Below are positions 18,705 to 29,800 of a stretch of 64,000 nt of DNA, piece after piece. The stretch's first letter is position 1, and each line of letters starts with the position of its first letter. A program made the translations under genes and the position numbers. The stretch is from Haematococcus lacustris (Eukaryota; Chlorophyta; Chlorophyceae; Chlamydomonadales; Haematococcaceae): assembly GCA_030144725.1 (NCBI GenBank), contig JASKMD010000003.1, forward strand, positions 9,622,737 to 9,686,736, read 5' to 3'. A model generated the notes under the pieces. It had not been told where the DNA came from. It was given only the letters and a program-made list of their open reading frames with translations, and did not search any database.

Positions 18705-21297
18705 ATGTTGACCAGACCCCGTCCGTCGCTGGCTTCGGGCCCAACACGCCGCTGCCTCCGTTTTGCCTGCTGCAGGCGCGCCCAGCGCAGCAACACGGTC
18801 GCAGCGGCCTCCCCTGATCCCTGGGGCTTTTATAGCAACAGCCCCAGCAGCCGGCCAGGCCCATCCAGCTATGCGGCATCCTCCCAGGCCAGTGACTCCT
18901 GGGCACGGAGCCAGCCCAGCCCTGCGCCCCGGCCCTCTTCTGCACCTCCCAGCTCTTCGGCCACAGCTGCTACCAGCACTACCGCTGGCCCTGCTGCCTA
19001 CAATGCTAGCGAGCCCTGGCGCCCCTCAGCCTCTGCCTTTGGCAGCCCCCCTACCAGCCCCTCCACTGAGGCCCTGATTGCAGAGGTGCGCAGCCCAGCC
19101 GTGCAGCAGCCCAGCAAAGGTGGCTGACAGGGTGGCTGACAGCACAGGCTCAGCAGCCTGGTGCGCTGCGTGTTGGCTGACTGCCGGGGTGGCCTTCTGA
19201 GTGCAGTTGACTGCTGAGGAGCAGCGCACGGTGCGCCTGTTCCAGGACAACGCGCGCTCTGTGGTCAATGTGTCCACCACCCGCAGCTTCAGCCCCATGT
19301 TTAGCCCCTTCATGATGCAGCAGCAGGTGCGTGGGCCCAGCCTCGTGCTCCTTGCAGCTGAATTGAAGCGAGGCCTGTCAACTAGGCACACACTGCTACG
19401 CTACAGCCAGCACATTGCGCCTGCCGGGCAGCTTGCCAAACGCCATGTCTGCTGGCTTGTCTGGCTGCAGATGCCTCGAGGGGTGGGCAGTGGCTTTGTG
19501 TGGGATTACGATGGCCACATCATCACTAACGCCCACGTCATTGCCGGGGCCCAGGAGGTGACCGTCACATTGTGTGATGGGACAGTGGCCAAGGCCAAGG
19601 TGGGTGGCCTCACAGCTGGCACACATCCTGGGCCAGGACAGCTGTCAGGGCTGGCTGGCACCTGCTGGTTGAGCTGCTTCCACACACACTGCTGCAGTGG
19701 CTATGCTGGGGCCGTCAGCGAGTGCCACTGCTGTGCTGCAGGTGGTGGGTGGTGACCGGGAGAAGGACATTGCAGTGCTCAAGGTGGTTGAGTTGAGCCA
19801 GGAGCAGCTGGCCAGCTTGCGCCCTGTGAAGCTGGGGTCCTCCTCCAACCTGCTGGTGAGGCCATGGCACTGGGCTGGGCCTGCAGGCTGAGCAGCAGCG
19901 GCAGCACCAGGCAGGCCAAGGCAGAGACACGGCTCCTGGCCTGCTGCACCAGCAGGTCGTCTCATCCTTGGTGACCTGCGCTGCTGCATGTGACTCATGC
20001 TGTGCACACGCCCCACTACCGGCCTGCTCTGCTTGCTGCCTGCAGGTGGGCCAGCGTGTGTATGCCGTGGGCAACCCCTTTGGCCTTGACCTGGCCCTGT
20101 CCCAGGGCATTGTGAGCGGGCTGGGGCGGGAGATCAGTGCAGGGGGCATGTGGGGCGGCCTGGGTGCAGCCACCATCACCAATGGCATCCAGACTGACAC
20201 GGCCATGAACCCAGGCAACAGCGGCGGGCCACTGCTGGACAGTGCTGGTCGTGTGGTGGGCATTGCCACTGCCATCCTGGACCCCACAGGGCGTGGCGTC
20301 TCGTCAGGTCAGTGCAGCCACAGTAGGGCGCTGGCAACTGGGGTCCAGCGGCAGCAGCAGTAGCAGCAGCATCAGGCCTAAGTGCAACATGAGCTTCACA
20401 CATCCTCCCCTATGCTGGCTGGCAATGGCGCCTGCTGTCCTGGCAGCACCTGACCTGTGTGGTGTGCGGGCTGCTGCCTGGCTGCTGCAGGTGTGGGCTT
20501 TGCCATCCCCATTGATGCGGTGCGAGGGATGGTGGACCAGATCCTGCGCCTGGGCCGGGTGGTGCGGCCTGCGCTGGGCATCACCATTGCACCCGTGCCA
20601 CAGATGATGACACGGCAGCCACGCTGGGGCATGCAGGCAGAGCAGGCGCCAAAGGTACGAACCCATCCACGCTGCTAGGCGTGACTGCTTGTATAGCAGC
20701 TGACTGCAGGCTGGGGGGCACGGGAGTGGGCAAGGGCGGCAGCAGACAGGGGCAGTGCAGGCTGTCACGATGTGCACTGTGCCTCATCTGTGTTGCGCGC
20801 TGCACTGGGTGCGCTGCAGGCTGAGGGCGTGCTGGTGGTCAGTGTGCAGCCAGGGGGACCTGCTGACCTGGCAGGGGTGCAGCCTACCCGGCGAGAGCTG
20901 TCAGGCCGGCTGCTGCTGGGCGACATCATCACTGGCATCAATGGCCGGACAGTCAGGACACAGAAGGACCTGTTTGCAGCCCTGGACAACAGCCAGGTGG
21001 GTGGTCGAGCACAAGCAGCGCAGCCTGCAGCACACATGTTGATGGGTCTGTGTGTGTTCACATGGCAGCCGCCTTGAGCCAGCAGTTCTGAATTGACCAC
21101 AGTCAGTCAACAGGCTGGTTGGGCCGGCTGCCTTCACCGGCTGCCTGGGCTGAGCTGTGCCATTGAGGGTGTGGTGTGTGCTGGTGGCTGCGCAGGTGGG
21201 GGACACAGCAGAGGTGGTGGTGCGCTCAGCCTCAGGCTCCACACGTACTGTGCGCCTCACCCTAGCTGACAGGGAGAAGATGACTGGCTCTGAGTGA
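18705..21297 (+). CDS. DEG1: DEG1-like chloroplast protease, copy 4 (intact)
   Basis: Exons 18705-19085, 19207-19326, 19471-19599, 19742-19855, 20046-20307, 20491-20654, 20820-20996, 21196-21297, giving 482 residues. It carries the commonest residues at the variable positions (R4, S8, R76, S85, F112, A126) and makes a convenient reference. Catalytic residues and all GT-AG junctions are intact. It sits in a 4524-bp unit directly between two other intact copies. Confidence 0.9.
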
Positions 21298-23228
21298 GGG
21301 TACACTACTGCAGGGCTGGACTTGCATGTATCATCACTGAAATAGGCGGGTGTGGGACAGTTCCCTTGGCATGGTGTTGAGTTAGTGCAGCAACGCATTG
21401 AACTAGAGTAGGAGCAGTGATCAAAAAGATGTTTTTTCAGGGGGGTTGTTTGTCAGTGAAGTAGCACGTGCTGCTGTGTGGGCATTTTAGGAGAGGTAGG
21501 GGCGTTGGCGGTCAGCCAAGTGTGCAACAACAGTTCAAACTGATCAAGATGCAACATACAGATTGGTTGGTCTGCACTCTTGTAAAGAGTCTGACTGTGG
21601 TGCTATATCCTGTTGACGCGCCCAGCACATACTTGCCTTCAATAAGGGCGACGTAGGGATGTGCTAGCTCCTCAACTGTATACATGCGTGAAGTGGCGGT
21701 GAGTGTCCAAGCTGTGATGGGTAAGATTGTGAGCCGATGTTGTACCTAACGTCTACAACGTCGCATCATTCCACCCGCTCTGCGTGGCTCGCCGCCATCC
21801 TTCAGCTCAGTCAACGTTTGGTCAAACTCCGCGCTTGACCACCTGCACTGCGTGATTGACAGCTTGAGGCGCACAACCCTTTCGCACCGTCCCAATGAAC
21901 TGTGTGAATCGCTCCCATTTGTGCAACGCTGTTTTTGCCATGTGCAAGCCTGGCAGGTGAATCACACAATTGAGGTAGCTATGTTGCTGCCGCTGCTAGA
22001 GTACACGTTGTGTGTTGTAAACAATGGGAAGCCGTTAGAGCCCTGACACGTGTGGTACGAGCTCTGGTTGGGTCGGCCATGGCTGTGACGATGTAGCTAG
22101 CATGCTGCCACTTTTGGCCATGCCCTCATCGCTGGCTGGTGGTTTCTTTCCTATGGAGCCTTGTGGCGTCACCGCATTGTCTTGCATCCCTGCATGCTGG
22201 TTCATGCCATGTGCCATCGAAGCTATGCTGCATACAGCCTGTGTTCACAGCCGTTCGATGCACCGCTGTCACTCCCCTGCTTTCCAACTCAATATCCCAG
22301 TGCCATAGTTGAGCTGAGAGATGAGATGAGTTACATCATCGAAGTTGCTGTGGCTCTCGTGTACATGCTGTGGGTCTCTTGCCCCCCTGCATGCAGAACC
22401 TCGTGCAAGTGCACCTTTCCATATCCTAGGTAACCCAAGCAAAAGTGCAGGTGTACAGGGCAGACGTCCTGCCATCCCCTGGTGGAAGCCTGCCGGCCAG
22501 CACTCGTGACTTACATCAGCACGGCTGTGTTCAGCACGGGTTGATGCCAGCAGTGTGCCGGTGCTTACCATCAACAGTTGAGAATGCAACGCAGGGCAGG
22601 CCACTTGGATAAGGATAAGGGTACTGTAAGCCACATCAACACCGCTTGGGATGCGTAGGGCTGTGCTGCCAGCAGTGTTAGGCTGCACACGTCAAGGGCC
22701 CTTACTTGGCTGCCCGGTCTGTGTGTGCCGGCGCGTGTGTGCTGGCAAGGCATGCTGGATCAAGGCCTTGGCCATTGATGCAGCATACTGCCACATCACC
22801 AGTCCTTTACAGCCAGGATGTTTTCCTGGCAGCAGCAGTGCTGCACTGCACTGACAGTCAACTTGGGCACACATGGCGCATATCACGTCATGCCCAGCTG
22901 CCCGACATGTCGCGAACACTGGCTCACGCGATACCAACTGACGCTGACGTGATGCGCAGCTTATCAGGCAGGCCAACTGCGATGGACATTACTTGCGTCC
23001 AGGTCGTTGCGCCTAGTCCACCTTGCTCCCCGCACAGCCTCAATAACCTCGGCTCTATCCTTACCCAGTCTCAGTCACAACAGGAGCATGCAATCTACTT
23101 TGATGAGGCCGTCCTCGATGCGCGTGCGTGCCTCGTCCCAGCCCCGCCGCTCCCTCGGACACGATGTACCAGCTGCTGCTCGGGCCCTTCACCGACTGAT
23201 GCTGAGCGCCAAGTGAGGAGCTGATGGC
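21298..23228. other. Spacer between copies at 18705 and 23229
   Basis: Almost identical to the preceding spacer; TGTAA at 21581-21585, unit boundary at 22440. No gene recognised. Confidence 0.6.
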
Positions 23229-25822
23229 ATGTTGACCAGACCCCGTCCGTCGCTGGCTTCGGGCCCAACACGCCGCTGCCTCCGTTTTGCCTGCTGCAGG
23301 CGCGCCCAGCGCAGCAACACGGTCGCAGCGGCCTCCCCTGATCCCTGGGGCTTTTATAGCAACAGCCCCAGCAGCCGGCCAGGCCCATCCAGCTATGCGG
23401 CATCCTCCCAGGCCAGTGACTCCTGGGCACGGAGCCAGCCCAGCCCTGCGCCCCGGCCCTCTTCTGCACCTCCCAGCTCTTCGGCCACAGCTGCTACCAG
23501 CACTACCGCTGGCCCTGCTGCCTACAATGCTAGCGAGCCCTGGCGCCCCTCAGCCTCTGCCTTTGGCAGCCCCCCTACCAGCCCCTCCACTGAGGCCCTG
23601 ATTGCAGAGGTGCGCAGCCCAGCCGTGCAGCAGCCCAGCAAAGGTGGCTGACAGGGTGGCTGACAGCACAGGCTCAGCAGCCTGGTGCGCTGCGTGTTGG
23701 CTGACTGCCGGGGTGGCCTTCTGAGTGCAGTTGACTGCTGAGGAGCAGCGCACGGTGCGCCTGTTCCAGGACAACGCGCGCTCTGTGGTCAATGTGTCCA
23801 CCACCCGCAGCTTCAGCCCCATGTTTAGCCCCTTCATGATGCAGCAGCAGGTGCGTGGGCCCAGCCTCGTGCTCCTTGCAGCTGAATTGAAGCGAGGCCT
23901 GTCAACTAGGCACACACTGCTACGCTACAGCCAGCACATTGCGCCTGCCGGGCAGCTTGCCAAACGCCATGTCTGCTGGCTTGTCTGGCTGCAGATGCCT
24001 CGAGGGGTGGGCAGTGGCTTTGTGTGGGATTACGATGGCCACATCATCACTAACGCCCACGTCATTGCCGGGGCCCAGGAGGTGACCGTCACATTGTGTG
24101 ATGGGACAGTGGCCAAGGCCAAGGTGGGTGGCCTCACAGCTGGCACACATCCTGGGCCAGGACAGCTGTCAGGGCTGGCTGGCACCTGCTGGTTGAGCTG
24201 CTTCCACACACACTGCTGCAGTGGCTATGCTGGGGCCGTCAGCGAGTGCCACTGCTGTGCTGCAGGTGGTGGGTGGTGACCGGGAGAAGGACATTGCAGT
24301 GCTCAAGGTGGTTGAGTTGAGCCAGGAGCAGCTGGCCAGCTTGCGCCCTGTGAAGCTGGGGTCCTCCTCCAACCTGCTGGTGAGGCCATGGCACTGGGCT
24401 GGGCCTGCAGGCTGAGCAGCAGCGGCAGCACCAGGCAGGCCAAGGCAGAGACACGGCTCCTGGCCTGCTGCACCAGCAGGTCGTCTCATCCTTGGTGACC
24501 TGCGCTGCTGCATGTGACTCATGCTGTGCACACGCCCCACTACCGGCCTGCTCTGCTTGCTGCCTGCAGGTGGGCCAGCGTGTGTATGCCGTGGGCAACC
24601 CCTTTGGCCTTGACCTGGCCCTGTCCCAGGGCATTGTGAGCGGGCTGGGGCGGGAGATCAGTGCAGGGGGCATGTGGGGCGGCCTGGGTGCAGCCACCAT
24701 CACCAATGGCATCCAGACTGACACGGCCATGAACCCAGGCAACAGCGGCGGGCCACTGCTGGACAGTGCTGGTCGTGTGGTGGGCATTGCCACTGCCATC
24801 CTGGACCCCACAGGGCGTGGCGTCTCGTCAGGTCAGTGCAGCCACAGTAGGGCGCTGGCAACTGGGGTGCAGCGGCAGCAGCAGTAGCAGCAGCATCAGG
24901 CCTAAGTGCAACATGAGCTTCACACATCCTCCCCTATGCTGGCTGGCAATGGCGCCTGCTGTCCTAGGCAGCACCTGACCTGTGTGGTGTGCGGGCTGCT
25001 GCCTGGCTGCTGCAGGTGTGGGCTTTGCCATCCCCATTGATGCGGTGCGAGGGATGGTGGACCAGATCCTGCGCCTGGGCCGGGTGGTGCGGCCTGCGCT
25101 GGGCATCACCATTGCACCCGTGCCACAGATGATGACACGGCAGCCACGCTGGGGCATGCAGGCAGAGCAGGCGCCAAAGGTACGAACCCATCCACGCTGC
25201 TAGGCGTGACTGCTTGTATAGCAGCTGACTGCAGGCTGGGGGGCACGGGAGTGGGCAAGGGCGGCAGCAGACAGGGGCAGTGCAGGCTGTCACGATGTGC
25301 ACTGTGCCTCATCTGTGTTGCGCGCTGCACTGGGTGCGCTGCAGGCTGAGGGCGTGCTGGTGGTCAGTGTGCAGCCAGGGGGACCTGCTGACCTGGCAGG
25401 GGTGCAGCCTACCCGGCGAGAGCTGTCAGGCCGGCTGCTGCTGGGCGACATCATCACTGGCATCAATGGCCGGACAGTCAGGACACAGAAGGACCTGTTT
25501 GCAGCCCTGGACAACAGCCAGGTGGGTGGTCGAGCACAAGCAGCGCAGCCTGCAGCACACATGTTGATGGGTCTGTGTGTGTTCACATGGCAGCCGCCTT
25601 GAGCCAGCAGTTCTGAATTGACCACAGTCAATCAACAGGCTGGTTGGGCCGGCTGCCTTCACCGGCTGCCTGGGCTGAGCTGTGCCATTGAGGGTGTGGT
25701 GTGTGCTGGTGGCTGCGCAGGTGGGGGACACAGCAGAGGTGGTGGTGCGCTCAGCCTCAGGCTCCACACGTACTGTGCGCCTCACCCTAGCTGACAGGGA
25801 GAAGATGACTGGCTCAGAGTGA
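23229..25822 (+). CDS. DEG1: DEG1-like chloroplast protease, copy 5 (intact)
   Basis: Exons 23229-23609, 23731-23850, 23995-24123, 24266-24379, 24570-24831, 25016-25179, 25345-25521, 25721-25822. Intron 5 is one base longer than in copy 4 (GTCCTAGGC at ~24961). The predicted protein equals copy 4 in every exon I compared. The 3' spacer is interrupted by the Copia element about 680 bp after the stop; the poly(A) signal at 26106 is upstream of the insertion, so the gene should still be terminated normally. Confidence 0.9.
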
Positions 25823-26501
25823 GGGTACACTACTGCAGGGCTGGACTTGCATGTACCATCACTGAAATAGGCGGGTGTGGGACAGTTCCCTTGGCATGGT
25901 GTTGAGTTAGTGCAGCAACGCATTGAACTAGAGTAGGAGCAGTGATCAAAAAGATGTTTTTTCAGGGGGGTTGTTTGTCAGTGAAGTAGCACGTGCTGCT
26001 GTGTGGGCATTTTAGGAGAGGTAGGGGCGTTGGCGGTCAGCCAAGTGTGCAACAACAGTTCAAACTGATCAAGATGCAACATACAGATTGGTTGGTCTGC
26101 ACTCTTGTAAAGAGTCTGACTGTGGTGCTATATCCTGTTGACGCGCCCAGCACATACTTGCCTTCAATAAGGGCGACGTAGGGATGTGCTAGCTCCTCAA
26201 CTGTATACATGCGTGAAGTGGCGGTGAGTGTCCAAGCTGTGATGGGTAAGATTGTGAGCCGATGTTGTACCTAACGTCTACAACGTCGCATCATTCCACC
26301 CGCTCTGCGTGGCTCGCCGCCATCCTTCAGCTCAGTCAACGTTTGGTCAAACTCCGCGCTTGACCACCTGCACTGCGTGATTGACAGCTTGAGGCGCACA
26401 ACCCTTTCGCACCGTCCCAATGAACTGTGTGAATCGCTCCCATTTGTGCAACGCTGTTTTTGCCATGTGCAAGCCTGGCAGGTGAATCACACAATTGAGG
26501 T
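25823..26501. other. 3' spacer of copy 5, ending at Copia insertion
   Basis: 3' UTR with TGTAA at 26106-26110, then normal spacer up to ACAATTGAGGT (26491-26501), where the Copia LTR starts. No gene recognised. Confidence 0.65.
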
Positions 26502-26720
26502 TGATGGAAACCTGTAGGCGAGACGACGCGTCACGGGACCAGACTAAGGTTACAATGTAAGCTAGATCAACGAACATGCACTCACACACCTGTAGGCGAG
26601 ACGACGCGTCACGGGACCAGACTAAGGTCCCGAGCACTGCCCACAGGCGAACCAAAACTAGAAGGTCACACTTAAGCAAACACTGAGGTTGGCCTGACTG
26701 GCACACCTCTTACTCTAACA
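26502..26720 (-). repeat. Copia 3' LTR (219 bp)
   Basis: On the minus strand it begins TGTTAGAGTAAGAGG and ends CATCA. It contains a 40-bp direct repeat (26511-26550 and 26589-26628, period 78 bp) beginning CCTGTAGGCGAGACGACG on the + strand, which may be a promoter/enhancer module of U3-R. Confidence 0.93.
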
Positions 26721-26731
26721 CTCCCACCCAG
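26721..26731 (-). other. Copia polypurine tract
   Basis: The minus strand reads TGGGTGGGAG immediately before the LTR start TGTTAG, the expected place for the plus-strand primer of an LTR element. Confidence 0.75.
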
Positions 26732-26856
26732 GCAGGTCAGCCTCAACAACACCTTCATTACTCATGTACGTCCAGCAGAGACTACGCAGTCATGCAAACA
26801 GACAGGATGCAGGCAGGCAGGCGCTGTACGCACACTAGACCTGTCCAAGCACCTCT

Positions 26857-29800
26857 CTAGGCTGCTGAGAACACACCCATCCCCTGCTGGCAGAATCCAA
26901 ACTTCACTGCTGGCAGTGCCTTGGTCATGATGTCGGCCACCATGCTGTCAGTGCTGCAGTACTCAAACTGCACTTCCCCCCGAGCTGCCCGCTCCCGTGC
27001 AAAGTGATGATGCACGTCGATGTGCTTGCTGCGGTTGCTGGCAATGGGATTCTGCAGCAGCTTCAGAGCGGCCTGATTGTCGCACATGATGGCGACGCTG
27101 CCCCCTGACAGCTGCAGGTCCCGCAGCAGCTTGCTGAGCCACAAGGCCTCCTTGACTGCTGCTGCTGCTGCCATGTACTCGGCCTCCGCGGTGGCTGCTG
27201 CAACAGTGGGCTGAAGGCGGCTGGACCAGCTCACTGCTGTCCCTCCCATGGTGAACACATAACCGGTGGTAGACCGGCGAGTGTCAATGTCACCGGCGTA
27301 GTCGGCGTCGCAGTACCCTTGCAGGGCTGTGCTCTCACCCAGCAGCAAACCATGCCCCGCTGTCCCCTTCACAAAGCTGAGCACTGCACGGGCTGCCTGC
27401 CAGTGCTGCTCTGTGGGTGCAGCCAAGTGCCTGGCCAAGGCTCCCACCGCGAACGCAATGTCCGGGCGGGTGCAGCAGGCCAGGTACATCAGGCTGCCTA
27501 CTAGCCCGCTGAAGCTGTGCTGACCAGTGTCCAGCGGCGTGCCCTCCCTGCTGAGCTTGGTGCTTGTGCTCATGGGCACTGTCTTGGGGTGAGCATCTGC
27601 CATGCCATGGCTGGTGACCAGCTCAGCCACGAAGCGCGGCTGGCTGAGGTGCAGGGTGCGCTCTGCGCGGTTGCGGCTGATCTGCATCCCTAGAAACAGC
27701 TCTGGCTCCCCTATGTGCTTGACCTGAAAAGCTGCTGACAGCTGCTGCTTGACGAAGCTGAGGCTGTCGCTGTCCCCCTTGCTGCTGCAGATCAGGCAAT
27801 CGTCCACATAAACAAGCAGCCACACTGTGCCAGTGGGGCGCACCAGAGTGAACAGGCTGGGATCGGCCTGGGAGGCTGTGAACCCCATGGCTTCCAGCTC
27901 CTGCTTGAGCCGCGTGTGCCAGGCACGCGGTGCCTGGCGTAGCCCGTACAGGGCCCGCTGCAGCCTGCACACCTTGCTGCTGCCCCCCTCTGCAAAGCCC
28001 TCAGGCTGCTGCATGTGGATCACCTCGTCAGGCTCTAGGCGCCCGTTGAGGAACGCAGCCTGCACGTCCAGCTGGTGCAGCTCCATGTCCTGTGCTGCTG
28101 CCTTGACTAGCAGTGCACGCAGGGTGCTGTGCTTGCTGACAGGCGCCCACACTTCCCCAACATCCACACCCAGCTGCTGATGGAACCCCTTGACTACCAA
28201 CCGCGCCTTAAAGCGCTCGATGCTGCCCGCTGCGTCACGCTTCACCTTCAGCACCCACATGCATGGCAGCACCTTTGCCCCTTTGGGGCACTCCACCAGG
28301 GTCCAGGTTTGATTGGCATGCAGCCCAGCCAGCTCCTCCAACATGGCCTGGCGCCACTGCTCAGCGCGAGGGCCAGCCAGGGCCTGGGCGACAGTGGGCG
28401 TGTCTGACTCTGCCGCATCCACTGCGCTAGCCATAAGGTCAGGGGAGTACCTGCTGGGCGCTCGCCGGTCTCGCAGTGAGCGGCGTGCAGCAGGTGGATC
28501 AGGTGGCACTGGTGCTGGCGCTGGCCCTGGTCCTACCCCGGACCCCATGCTGCTGCTCCCACCATCCCCCTCATCACTGCTGCTGCCGGCTGTGCTGGCG
28601 CTGCTGCTGCGAGCTGACTGCTCACTTGCCCCCCCCCCAGGAGCAGTGCCAGCACTACTGCTGCTGCTGGAGCCCCCACCACCACCGGGCGGCACCGGTG
28701 GCGGCGGCGGCTGTGGCGCTGCCCCACCACCACCGGGCGGCACCGGTGGCGGCGGCAGCTGTGGTGCTGCCCCACCACCACCGGGCGGCACCGGTGGCGG
28801 CGGCAGCTGTGGCAGAACCACTGGAGTTGCGGCTGAGCTGGGCCCCTGATCTAGGTTGCCCACGTCTACCTGCGCGCTGCTGAACTCCCCAGCGCAAACT
28901 GCCCGCTCGTCAAACAGCACGTCTTTGCTGACCACTACCTTGGTGCCCACTAGCACCCTGTAGGCCTTGGCACCCTGCTCATACCCCACTAGTCTACCCG
29001 GCTGTGACTTGGCATCCAGCTTGCTGCGGTTGACCTGGGGCACGTGCACCCACACAGTGCACCCAAACACCCGCAGCCATGAGAGGTCAGGCTTGACGCC
29101 CCAGAACGCCTCCCATGGGGTTAGGCGCTGTCCTGTGACAGGCAGCAGGTTGCGCAGGTAGCAGGCTGTCCTGATCGCATCCCCCCAATTCACGAGGCCC
29201 AGACCTGCCCAGTGAAGCATGCTGCGGGCGCACTCTACCAGGGTGCGGTTCAGCCGCTCAGCCCTGCCATTTTGCTCTGGGCTGTAGGGCGCTGAGTGCT
29301 CCTGCCTGATGCCCTTGCTGCTGCACCAGCTGCTGAGCTTGCTGTTGAAGTATTCGCTGCCATTGTCTGACCTGAGCACACGGACCTGGTGCCCTGACTG
29401 CTTCTCTAGCAGCTGCACCACATGCATGACTGCATTTGGCACATCTGACTTCTGTTTGAGCATCACTACAACGGACAGGCTGGTAAGCTCATCGAGGAAA
29501 GTGGCAAAGTACCTGCTGCCATCCCTGGCTGCAGTGCGCATTGGGCCGCACACATCCATGTGCACCAGCCCTAGTGGCCGGGTCACAGGTGGTGCATTGT
29601 TAGGCAGTGGCACGGCCACCCTGCGGTGCTGCTTGCCCAGAGCACAGCCCCCACACACCCCCGAGCTGCTGCCAGCTGCTGCAAACTGCTCTGCTGTCAC
29701 CCCCACCCCATGCACTAGGCCCTTGCGCTGCATGTTAGAGAGGACAGAGTAGCTGGCATGCCCAGTGCGCATGTGCCACACCTGAGGGGACACAGCCGGT

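Noticed and set aside
28313..28849. 178-codon + strand frame inside the Copia element
   Set aside because: Antisense to the integrase-RT linker of Gag-Pol; its Pro/Gly content reflects the 48-bp repeat on the other strand.
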